DNA of 64,000 nt from JAJRTA01 sp965603125 (lineage in GTDB: Bacteria; Zixibacteria; MSB-5A5; GN15; FEB-12). Shown one piece after another: positions 1 to 7,637 of the stretch. The stretch spans positions 1 through 64,000 of the forward strand of contig CBFDBU010000007.1 in assembly GCA_965603125.1 (NCBI GenBank). The letters are read 5' to 3'. Below the pieces are notes generated by a model. That model worked only from the letters and a program-made list of their open reading frames with translations, had not been told where the DNA came from and searched no databases. Each line of letters starts with the position of its first letter. Position 1 is the stretch's first letter. The translations under genes were made by a program, and so were the position numbers.

Positions 1-1
1 C

Positions 2-1783
2 TGCACAATCAGCGGCATGATGAACGGATTCAAGATTTACTCACCTGACGGCGCTGAATGGAACACGACAGAGGGGGGCTTCACTGGCACAATCACTTAT
101 CCATACATGTTCGAGAATCAGGTGGTCAACTATGCGGGCGTGACAGGCACGGGAGCCGATACTGTGGGCTTCGGGCTTTACCACGTGACTATCGGCAGCG
201 GATTACCAATCGGCTTCGACAACACGGCTTTTACCATCGAAATAGGTCCCCTGGATCCCGGCAGTTATGGTAAGACGATTTGTCTGGATTCGGCTTTCTA
301 TCCCCCGAGTGGGGTCTGGAAGTGGTCTTGCCTGTCCCCGTGCCCAAGCTTCATCCCATCCTGGGATGGCCCGCATTGTTTTGAGGTCGGAAGCTGGGAC
401 TCACTGCAATTCACAGGTCATCTGTACTACCTCGATCCGGTGCCTCCGGACACTAATCCCATGCCTATGCGTGACGTCACGATTGAAATGTGGGATGAGG
501 ATAACTGGCCCGATTCCGACGATCTACTTGACACATACATTACGACGGAGAGTGGTTTTTTCGATCTGGGTCCTGTCTCAAACGATGATATTTGGGCGGA
601 GCAGGACGTTTTCTTTCGCATCTATGCAGAAAACGACGCGGCTTATGTTACGGTGGCGCACGATGGCGATATACATCGAATCCAGACACCGCATCACGAT
701 GATTTCCCCGGTGGTATCTATGATACGACAATCATTGCTGCGCTGGACGACAGCGGGCCCTTCTTTGTAGCGGACGCTGTGCTGGACAGCTACCGTAAGT
801 GGAAATCCCTCCGCTCGGAGGACATTCCCCAGGTAGAGGTAGTGGTGAAGGCTGATACGGGATCGACCTACTACTTTCCCGAGGGCGACTATATTCTTAT
901 TAATGACTCGATCGATTATTTGAACTGGTGGCCGGATACATGGGATAGGGATGTCATTCTTCACGAATACGGTCACAAGATTGAATTCTCACTGGGCTTT
1001 TGTGATGATATGACAGGCTATCCTGGTTCCCATGTTTTCTGGGGCGTCTACAACCCAGAAACGGCTGCCATGGAAGGGTTTGCCCATTTCTGGTCGGCGA
1101 TTGTCCGCGACGACGCAGTACAATGCAACACAACGAATAACCTATATGATACGTCATGGAGAGATATTGAGAATGGAGAGTATGGTAGAGCAGGCCCGAC
1201 ATACTCCTTAACCGACGGCAGCGCAAACGCTCTTGGCTTTTCCAACGAAGGTGCAGCTGCAGGTGCACTGTGGGATATATACGATATACACGATGACGAC
1301 TACAGTGGGCGGGTTGATTGGGGTGATAAGACGCTTCCGCATACACCTGACGACACGGGGGACGTTCTGCGCGACGGCATCGACACGATTCTGATCGCTT
1401 TGGTGGAGCGAACCGTCAACGGCCACCACCCTGACAACCTCCACGAATTCTGGGACGCTTGGTTTGACTATGTGGGTTATTCACCCCCCCTGGGTGACGG
1501 CTGGGAAATGGTCGATATCTGGCATGAGCACGGTGTGTCCGTCGACAGTGTTTGCTGCATCGGGCTTCGCGGGAACGTTGACGGACTGGGCGGCGAACGG
1601 GTCGATATTACCGATCTCGTATACATGGTAGACTACATGTTCGTGAGTGGACCGTGGCCGCCATGTATGCCCGAGGCGGACATCAACGGCGACGGGGAGC
1701 CGCTTATTGACATTAGCGACCTGGTTTATCTTGTAGACTATATGTTCGTGGACGGCCCTACACCACAGCCCTGTCCTTACTGA
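2..1783 (+). CDS. Secreted zinc-metalloprotease-like protein with C-terminal dockerin-like repeats (5' end cut by window)
   Basis: The reading frame is open to the left edge (codons before the first ATG at 17 are coding), so the N-terminus and any signal peptide are missing. Counting from ATG 17, HEYGH lies at residues 316-320. This is a zincin HExxH motif, preceded by hydrophobic DVIL, and suggests a zinc peptidase; I could not assign the family. The last ~75 residues hold two copies of a dockerin-like calcium repeat (VDITDLVYMVDYMF and IDISDLVYLVDYMF), each followed by a Pro/Cys-rich tail. Such twin repeats are common at the ends of secreted proteins in Zixibacteria-like genomes. Probably extracellular or surface-attached. 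Peptidase activity is inferred from the motif only. Confidence 0.7.
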   Translation, partial: CTISGMMNGFKIYSPDGAEWNTTEGGFTGTITYPYMFENQVVNYAGVTGTGADTVGFGLYHVTIGSGLPIGFDNTAFTIEIGPLDPGSYGKTICLDSAFYPPSGVWKWSCLSPCPSFIPSWDGPHCFEVGSWDSLQFTGHLYYLDPVPPDTNPMPMRDVTIEMWDEDNWPDSDDLLDTYITTESGFFDLGPVSNDDIWAEQDVFFRIYAENDAAYVTVAHDGDIHRIQTPHHDDFPGGIYDTTIIAALDDSGPFFVADAVLDSYRKWKSLRSEDIPQVEVVVKADTGSTYYFPEGDYILINDSIDYLNWWPDTWDRDVILHEYGHKIEFSLGFCDDMTGYPGSHVFWGVYNPETAAMEGFAHFWSAIVRDDAVQCNTTNNLYDTSWRDIENGEYGRAGPTYSLTDGSANALGFSNEGAAAGALWDIYDIHDDDYSGRVDWGDKTLPHTPDDTGDVLRDGIDTILIALVERTVNGHHPDNLHEFWDAWFDYVGYSPPLGDGWEMVDIWHEHGVSVDSVCCIGLRGNVDGLGGERVDITDLVYMVDYMFVSGPWPPCMPEADINGDGEPLIDISDLVYLVDYMFVDGPTPQPCPY

Positions 1784-1878
1784 TTTTTGGCTTTTGTCAG
1801 GAGTTACCGTGTTTAGTCAAGAAAACGGGAGCCGTGCCGCTTGACTTTTTAGCGTTCCGGGGGCAGATTTGCCTCGTT

Positions 1879-2655
1879 ATGACCAATCAAGGCGACCAGA
1901 CCTACGAAAGCAGTGACGACACATCGACCGGTTCCGGGATGCCGTTTCTTGACCACCTGGAGGAACTTCGCTGGCGGTTGGTCAAGTCGGTGCTGGCGGT
2001 GGTGGTGATGGCCGGGGCATCTTTCTATTTCAGGGATCAGCTTTTTGATTTCCTCGTCCGCCCGTTGGGGGATATCGAGCTGCATTTCACCGAGGTCACC
2101 GGCTCGTTCTACGCCTATCTCAAGGTGTCGCTCATCACGGGAGTGGTTCTGGCGGTGCCGATAGTGTTCTACCAGTTCTGGGCTTTTGTGTCGCCCGGGC
2201 TTTATCACCGCGAGAAAGCGGCGGCTCTTCCGTTGGTGATGACCTCCACGGTTCTCTTTGTGATCGGGGCCGGTTTCTGTTACTACGTGGTTTTGCCGCT
2301 GGCGCTCGATTTCCTGATTGGCTTTTCGGAGGGGCTCCTGAACCCGATTGTCACGGTCAACAGTTATATCAGTTTCGCCGGGTTACTGCTGGTGGCTTTC
2401 GGCGTGGGTTTCGAGTTGCCGGTGGTGGCTTACCTATTGGGGCGGATGGGTCTCATTACGGCTCCCTTCCTGGCCAGGGGGCGGAGATACGCGATCATTA
2501 TTATTCTCATAGCGGGAGCCATCATAACGCCGCCGGACGTTTTCACGCAGGTCCTTCTGGCCGGGCCGGTCTACCTGCTTTACGAGGTATCCATAATAGT
2601 GGTGCGAATCACCGGCCGCAAGCGCGATGAAGCCGGCGGTGTGCTCGAGGAATAA
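1879..2655 (+). CDS. tatC: Sec-independent protein translocase TatC
   Basis: Core membrane subunit of the twin-arginine translocase, which exports folded proteins carrying RR signal peptides. The family hallmark FLDHLEELRWRL opens the conserved part, followed by about six hydrophobic segments and the conserved FYQFWAFVSPGLY stretch in the first periplasmic loop. ATG 1879 gives 258 residues, the usual TatC length. An upstream GTG at 1834 would add 15 residues of unlikely sequence. ATG 1939, right before the conserved block, is a shorter alternative. No tatA/tatB gene is adjacent. Confidence 0.93.
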   Translation: MTNQGDQTYESSDDTSTGSGMPFLDHLEELRWRLVKSVLAVVVMAGASFYFRDQLFDFLVRPLGDIELHFTEVTGSFYAYLKVSLITGVVLAVPIVFYQFWAFVSPGLYHREKAAALPLVMTSTVLFVIGAGFCYYVVLPLALDFLIGFSEGLLNPIVTVNSYISFAGLLLVAFGVGFELPVVAYLLGRMGLITAPFLARGRRYAIIIILIAGAIITPPDVFTQVLLAGPVYLLYEVSIIVVRITGRKRDEAGGVLEE

Positions 2656-2688
2656 CAGGCCGCCGACCTGCGAAATCCGAGTCGCCGG

Positions 2689-2717
2689 TTGACAAATGCC
2701 CGGGGCATTGTTAAATT
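2689..2717 (+). promoter_or_regulatory. Sigma-70-type promoter of tRNA-Gly
   Basis: A perfect -35 TTGACA (2689-2694) is followed after 17 nt by TAAATT (2712-2717, four of six to TATAAT). The predicted start is about 14 nt upstream of the mature tRNA 5' end. The zapA region carries the same TTGACA/TAAATT pair. Confidence 0.6.
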
Positions 2718-2737
2718 GAAGCAAAAGAGTTCAGTCA

Positions 2738-2809
2738 GCGGGCGTAATTCAGTGGTAGAATGTCAGCTTCCCAAGCTGGACGTCGTGGGTTCGAGCCCCA
2801 TCGCCCGCT
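2738..2809 (+). tRNA. tRNA-Gly (anticodon CCC)
   Basis: Complete cloverleaf. Acceptor stem 2738-2744 pairs with 2802-2808; D arm with AGTGGTA loop; anticodon stem 2763-2767/2775-2779 around loop TTCCCAA, placing CCC at 2770-2772; T arm with TTCGAGC loop; discriminator T at 2809. The 3' CCA is not encoded, unlike the tRNA-Val in this window. A coding sequence begins only 22 nt downstream. Confidence 0.95.
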
Positions 2810-2831
2810 TTTTCTAATGGGCGCATGTGGT

Positions 2832-4112
2832 ATGAAAGTACGCGACGTCGATCCCACCTCGCCTCTGTATGGCAACATCCAGCCGGGGTACTCGATCGTG
2901 GCCATTAATGGCCGACCGGTGCTTGACACGCTGGACTACCAGTTTCGCACAGCAGACAAGCGGCTTCGTATCAGGTTCGCCGACAAAAAAGGCAGCGAAC
3001 ATGAGTTCAGGTTCGACAACCTGTACCCCGGCGCCTTAGGTCTTCGTTTTGACGACGACCGGATCAAGGTTTGCGATTGCAATTGCATTTTCTGTTTCGT
3101 GCGGCAGCAGCCCCGGGGCATGCGGCGGGCGCTGTACGTGAGAGACGAGGACTACCGCCTGTCCTTCACGCACGGCAACTTCATCACGCTCTCCAACGTC
3201 ACCGACCGGGAGATGGCCCGCATTATCGAGCAGCGGCTCTCGCCCCTGTATATATCGGTGCACACTACCGATGACCGTTTGCGTCGGCGAATGTTGCGCA
3301 AGGCGAAACTATCGCCCATTCTTCCTCGTCTTCGCCACCTGGTAGACAACGGTATAAGGTTGCACACCCAGGTTGTCGTTTGTCCGGGAATCAACGACGG
3401 CAAGCAACTCGAGAGAACTATCGATGACCTGGTGTTGCTGTATCCGGGCGTGGCGACTCTGGCGGTGGTGCCGGTCGGGCTGACTAAGTACCGTGACCGT
3501 CTGCCGCGGCTGCGTTTGCATAGCGCCGAGGAAGCGGTGAGGATTATCCGTCTCGTGGAGAGCCGCCAGCGGGCGTTGCAGTCATGGTTGGGGAGCCGCT
3601 TTGTCTGGGCGGCAGATGAGTTCTATGTTTTGGCAGGGCGGCGTTTTCCCTACCGCTGTTCATACGAGGAGATGGCCCAGTTCGAGAACGGGGTGGGCAT
3701 GGTTCGGGAGGTTCTCACGGTCTTCAACCGACGGCGGGCGTCGCTGAAACGAATCAAATCGAAAAAACGGGTGCTCATGGTAACCGGGCGGTCGGCCTGT
3801 CCGTTCCTCAACCGATTTGTAGTTCCGTTCTTGCGGCAAGCGTGCGGTTTGCGGATATCCCTGCTGGTGGTGGAGAACCGCTTCTGGGGAGATTCGGTTA
3901 CCGTCAGCGGGCTGCTGACGGGACAAGACGTGCTGCGTGGCGTAAAGAGCCAGCGGGCAGGGTTCGACAAGCTCGTGTTGCCACCCAACTGCCTCAATGG
4001 CGACGATCTCTTTCTGGACGACATGTCGCTCATGGAGTTCAAGGCGAACCTCGGCAAGCCGGTGGCGGTCGGCAGTTACAACCTGGCACGGACCATCCGG
4101 GAGGTGTTCTAA
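2832..4112 (+). CDS. PDZ/radical-SAM DUF512 family protein
   Basis: The N-terminal ~70 residues are PDZ-like (GYSIVAINGRPVLDTLDYQF). A Cys cluster follows, read here as C-x3-C-x2-C within CDCNCIFCF, the pattern of radical-SAM [4Fe-4S] proteins of the DUF512 family. The substrate is unknown. The DUF512-der gene pair recurs in several phyla, and here the TAATG stop/start overlaps der by 1 nt, so the two are translationally coupled. ATG 2832 is preferred because VRDVDPTSPLYG then opens the PDZ domain. ATG 2817 is in frame. Still earlier starts would lie inside the tRNA. No clear Shine-Dalgarno precedes either start. Confidence 0.8.
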   Translation: MKVRDVDPTSPLYGNIQPGYSIVAINGRPVLDTLDYQFRTADKRLRIRFADKKGSEHEFRFDNLYPGALGLRFDDDRIKVCDCNCIFCFVRQQPRGMRRALYVRDEDYRLSFTHGNFITLSNVTDREMARIIEQRLSPLYISVHTTDDRLRRRMLRKAKLSPILPRLRHLVDNGIRLHTQVVVCPGINDGKQLERTIDDLVLLYPGVATLAVVPVGLTKYRDRLPRLRLHSAEEAVRIIRLVESRQRALQSWLGSRFVWAADEFYVLAGRRFPYRCSYEEMAQFENGVGMVREVLTVFNRRRASLKRIKSKKRVLMVTGRSACPFLNRFVVPFLRQACGLRISLLVVENRFWGDSVTVSGLLTGQDVLRGVKSQRAGFDKLVLPPNCLNGDDLFLDDMSLMEFKANLGKPVAVGSYNLARTIREVF

Positions 4113-5425
4113 TGAGAATACCTACCGTGGCCATAATCGGTCGCCCCAATGTCGGCAAGTCGTCGTTGTTCAACCGGTTTCTTCAGAAGAGGCTGGCCGT
4201 GGTGGCCAAAGAGCCGGGAGTCACGCGCGACCGCAATTACGCCGTCTGTGATTGGCAGGGAGTCAGTTTTCGCCTGGTCGACACCGGGGGTATTATCACC
4301 GAATCCGTCGACTTAATGGACCAGCTCATCTACGACCAGACCGAGTTCGCCGTCAGTGAGGCCGACCTGGTGCTCTTTCTGGTGGACACGCACGTCGGGC
4401 GTGATCCGTCCGACCGGAAGATCGCCCGCCGTCTGCACCGTTCAGTACGCGAGTGCATCCTCGTGGCCAACAAGGCCGACACCGAGGAGCTTGAGAATGA
4501 GGTCCACGAATTTCAGAAACTCGGGTTGGGTGACGCCGTCCCGATCTCCGTCACGCGGGGCCTGGGGATCGGCGATCTGCTCGATCTCGTAGTATCGAAA
4601 CTGCCGGCTCAGGAAGTATTGCCTGCAAAGGAGGAGGGGCTTGTCAGGGTGGCCCTGGTAGGGCGGCCCAATGTGGGCAAATCGTCCTTCATAAACTGTC
4701 TTGCGGGCGAGGACCGGTTGGTGGTGACGCCCCAGGCGGGCACGACGCGGGATGCGGTCGACACGCTGCTTGCGATCAATGGTCGGCGCTACATCCTGGT
4801 TGACACGGCCGGGCTGCGGAGGCGGTATAAAGTGCACGAGAACATCGAGTTCTACACCAATCTGCGCGCAGGGAGGGCAATCGAGGACTGTGATGTGGCG
4901 GTTGTGCTGATCGACGCCACCAGCAGTGTCACCGCCCAGGATCAGAGAATACTGGAGCGGGTTCTTGAAAAGCGGCGGGCGGCGGTTGTGGCCGTGAACA
5001 AGTGGGACCTGATTGAAAAAGATACCAACACCGCTGATCGCTTCACGCGGCAGATCAAAGATATCCTCGCCGGCTACGCCTTTCTGCCCGTGATCTATGT
5101 CTCGGCGCTCACCGGACAGCGAGTGGCCAAAGTGATGTCACTTGTGGACAAGGTGTTTGCCGAGACCAACAAGCGCATTCCCACCTCGGAGTTGAACGAC
5201 TTCCTGCAGCGGGTCGTGAAACGGAAGCATCCCCCGGCGCGGCAGGGAAAGCACATCAAGCTCAACTACGTTACCCAGAGCGAGGTTGCCCCGCCGACCT
5301 TCGTGTTCTTCGTGAACCATCCCAAGCTTATCGACAAGTCGTACATTGGCTTTCTGAGCAACCAGATTCGTGCGCAGTACGGGTTTGAGGGAGTTCCCTT
5401 CCGCCTCAAGTTCAGCAGGAAGTAA
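4112..5425 (+). CDS. der: Ribosome-assembly GTPase Der (EngA)
   Basis: Tandem GTPase needed for 50S subunit maturation. It has 437 residues, the family norm. Two G domains are visible: P-loop GRPNVGKSS near residue 10 with DTGG and NKAD, and a second GRPNVGKSS near residue 184 with DTAG and NKWD. A KH-like C-terminal domain follows (residues ~355-437). ATG 4112 overlaps the stop of the upstream DUF512 gene; the frame extends further upstream but reads through that gene as nonsense. Confidence 0.97.
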   Translation: MRIPTVAIIGRPNVGKSSLFNRFLQKRLAVVAKEPGVTRDRNYAVCDWQGVSFRLVDTGGIITESVDLMDQLIYDQTEFAVSEADLVLFLVDTHVGRDPSDRKIARRLHRSVRECILVANKADTEELENEVHEFQKLGLGDAVPISVTRGLGIGDLLDLVVSKLPAQEVLPAKEEGLVRVALVGRPNVGKSSFINCLAGEDRLVVTPQAGTTRDAVDTLLAINGRRYILVDTAGLRRRYKVHENIEFYTNLRAGRAIEDCDVAVVLIDATSSVTAQDQRILERVLEKRRAAVVAVNKWDLIEKDTNTADRFTRQIKDILAGYAFLPVIYVSALTGQRVAKVMSLVDKVFAETNKRIPTSELNDFLQRVVKRKHPPARQGKHIKLNYVTQSEVAPPTFVFFVNHPKLIDKSYIGFLSNQIRAQYGFEGVPFRLKFSRK

Positions 5426-5509
5426 TCGGTAGCGTTACGCTTGCGGGCTTTCTAACGGGCTCGTTGGCGTAGCTAACTGATTCCCGCTTCTGTCCGACAT
5501 AGTCAGTAT

Positions 5510-6802
5510 ATGGTTTCATCAATTGAACAGCAGGAGAAGCTGAACGAGTTAGAACTGCGTCTTGAGGCCACCAGGGCGGAATTACGCGACCTGGCCACCA
5601 TGGGAGCCGTGATTACCTCGATCCACGAGATCAACGCCGTTCTGTCGGTGGTAATGGATATGGCCATCAGGCTGGTCAACGGCGAGGTAGGGCTCATCAT
5701 GCTCGAGGAAGACGACGACCTCAAGGTCGAAATATCCTGGGGCGTCAGCGAGGAGTTCGCCCGGTCGCTGATGTATCTCGACAACAAGGACTTGCCGACG
5801 TACTGCTTCCGAATTCGCGAAACCATCATCCTTAACGAATTGAGTATGAAGGACAGCAGCGGCCTTCTCATCGATTCCATCATTTGCGTTCCTATTCAGA
5901 CCTCGGAGAAATGCCTTGGCGTTATGTTGATCGTTAACAAATCCGGAAGCGAAAACTACAGTGACCGGGACAAGGAAATCCTGGAGATGCTGCTGAGTTT
6001 TGTGGCTGTAGCCATTGACAACTCCATTCTCATGAAAGAGAAGCTGGACAAGCAGAAGATGGATCAGGAAATGGCGATAGCCAAGCAGATTCAATCCACG
6101 ATTCTGCCCCAGGATATCGACAGCATTGCCGGAGCCGACGTGGGCGTAGCCTACTACCCTGCCCGGGAGGTCGGGGGTGACTTTTACGATGTCGTCAAGA
6201 TCAGCGAATCCAGATTCCTGGTAGTGATTGGCGACGTTTCCAACAAGGGTGTGCCTGCCGCCCTGGTTATGTCTGCGGCCGCCGGGATCATCAAATCGCT
6301 CATAAAGATCAATCCTGACATCAGTGTGTCGCAGCTTGCCGGTTCCGTCAACGACCTTATGGCTACCGAGATTATCAAGGACCGGGAGATGTTCATAACG
6401 CTCTGGTTCTGCGCCTTCGATCTTGAGAAAAGAACCCTGAGCTACTGCAATGCCGGGCACATGCCCGGTCTGCTGTGGGACAGTGTAGATAGAACAATCC
6501 AGGAATTGACGGAGGGCGGCTCCATTGTGGGGCAATTTGCAGGGTTTGAGTTCAAGCAGGGGGAGCGGAAGCTCAACAGCGGCGATCGGCTGTTCCTTTT
6601 CACCGACGGTCTCACCGAGGCCCACGACTCGGACAACAACATGTTCGGCCGTGAACGAGCCGAACAGGTCTTTTCGGCGGAACTCGGGTTGGCGCCCAAG
6701 GAGTTCTGCCTGAAAGTCAAGGAATGGGTCGACCATTTCACGGAAGGCGCCGGCGAAGATACGCACGACGATTTCACGATTCTGCAGGTCAAGGTGGATT
6801 GA
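5510..6802 (+). CDS. GAF-domain PP2C (SpoIIE/RsbU-type) phosphatase
   Basis: 430 residues. A short N-terminal coiled coil leads into a GAF-like sensor (~30-175), a linker helix (VAIDNSILMKEKLDKQ) and a PP2C SpoIIE phosphatase (~185-430). Metal-binding motifs are present: GGDFYD, GDVSNKG, TDGLTEA and THDDFTI. In partner-switching systems such enzymes dephosphorylate a STAS antagonist. A HATPase kinase and a STAS protein follow immediately, so their pairing is a strong inference. The GAF ligand is unknown. This opens the run that continues into the che genes; the 84-nt gap after der shows no clear terminator. Confidence 0.88.
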   Translation: MVSSIEQQEKLNELELRLEATRAELRDLATMGAVITSIHEINAVLSVVMDMAIRLVNGEVGLIMLEEDDDLKVEISWGVSEEFARSLMYLDNKDLPTYCFRIRETIILNELSMKDSSGLLIDSIICVPIQTSEKCLGVMLIVNKSGSENYSDRDKEILEMLLSFVAVAIDNSILMKEKLDKQKMDQEMAIAKQIQSTILPQDIDSIAGADVGVAYYPAREVGGDFYDVVKISESRFLVVIGDVSNKGVPAALVMSAAAGIIKSLIKINPDISVSQLAGSVNDLMATEIIKDREMFITLWFCAFDLEKRTLSYCNAGHMPGLLWDSVDRTIQELTEGGSIVGQFAGFEFKQGERKLNSGDRLFLFTDGLTEAHDSDNNMFGRERAEQVFSAELGLAPKEFCLKVKEWVDHFTEGAGEDTHDDFTILQVKVD

Positions 6803-6804
6803 CG

Positions 6805-7218
6805 ATGGCCGTCTATGAGTTGATATACCCCTCGGTCCTGGACTCCGAGGAGCCCATGCTGGAAAACCTGCAGGTGCTGCTGTATGAGCACGGCGTATGT
6901 GACCGGGACACGCGCGACTTCATGCTGGCCGTATCGGAGGCTTTTACCAATGCCCTTCTCCACGGAAACCGCTGTCGGCCGAACAAGGAGATAAAAGTCC
7001 TGATCAACATTAACCATAAGGTGCTTTGTGCCGATGTTATTGACCAGGGCCGCGGGGGGGAGGACAAGGTGAAGCAGAAGCGTCCCTCCAGCCTGCTTTC
7101 CGAAGGTGGCCGCGGTGTCGATCTGATGCGTTACTGTGCCACGGATGTGAGATTTGTCGAGGACGAAAAAGGAGGCCTGAAGGTATCAATCAGGCTGGAA
7201 AGACAAGACGATAACTAA
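6805..7218 (+). CDS. RsbW-like anti-sigma-type serine kinase (HATPase)
   Basis: 137 residues, GHKL ATPase fold. The N box is SEAFTNALLHGN with catalytic-type Glu and Asn. The G1 region is DQGRGG and the G2 region is GGRGVDLMRY. RsbW/SpoIIAB-type kinases phosphorylate a STAS antagonist and bind a sigma factor or other target when free. ATG 6805 lies 2 nt after the phosphatase stop; the in-frame upstream ATG 6724 falls inside that gene and is rejected. The released target cannot be read from sequence: no sigma factor is adjacent, and a chemotaxis or motility target is possible. Confidence 0.85.
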   Translation: MAVYELIYPSVLDSEEPMLENLQVLLYEHGVCDRDTRDFMLAVSEAFTNALLHGNRCRPNKEIKVLININHKVLCADVIDQGRGGEDKVKQKRPSSLLSEGGRGVDLMRYCATDVRFVEDEKGGLKVSIRLERQDDN

Positions 7219-7253
7219 CTGAACAAGTGATGTAATATGCTGCGGAGGTTGCT

Positions 7254-7604
7254 ATGGATATGTCCATGAGAGAACGCGACGGGGTGGCGATTGTGGACCT
7301 TGACGGAAGGCTGGATCTGTCCAGCGGGACCGCCCTGAAGGAACGAGTGAAAAGCCTGTTCGATCAGGAAAAGACGTCGATCCATCTGAACCTGTCCCGG
7401 GTGGAGTTCATAAACAGTTCCGGGCTGGGATCGATGGTTTCGATCATGAAGGAAACCAGGTTGCACAAGGGCCGTTTGACTCTCTCAGACCTGGCCAGCT
7501 ATGTCCAGGAGATATTCGACATCACGCAATTGACGAACATCTTCGAGATTTTTCCTACTGAGAAGGAAGCCCTTAACTCATACCACCCGGTGGTAACGAA
7601 CTGA
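7254..7604 (+). CDS. STAS-domain anti-sigma-factor antagonist (RsbV-like)
   Basis: 116 residues, a single STAS domain. The phosphoacceptor loop reads INSSGLG (residues 53-59). Ser55 aligns with the serine phosphorylated in SpoIIAA/RsbV, although the usual preceding Asp is Asn here. It should be phosphorylated by the upstream HATPase and dephosphorylated by the GAF-PP2C protein. GCGGAGG upstream of ATG 7254 is a good ribosome-binding site. Confidence 0.88.
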   Translation: MDMSMRERDGVAIVDLDGRLDLSSGTALKERVKSLFDQEKTSIHLNLSRVEFINSSGLGSMVSIMKETRLHKGRLTLSDLASYVQEIFDITQLTNIFEIFPTEKEALNSYHPVVTN

Positions 7605-7637
7605 GGGTGGCCGGGGCACTTATCAAAGGGGTTTTGT

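Noticed and set aside
3842..4111. 90-codon upstream extension of der
   Set aside because: Reads through the DUF512 gene out of frame; Der homologues begin at the IPTVAIIGRPNVGKS segment.
5474..5500. TAACTGAT-N11-TCCGACAT as a sigma-28 promoter for the GAF-PP2C gene
   Set aside because: Only partial matches, and it would leave almost no leader before ATG 5510.
5582..6766. Long reverse-strand frame (394 codons) opposite the GAF-PP2C gene
   Set aside because: Antisense shadow; the forward frame has clear GAF and PP2C motifs while the reverse translation has none.
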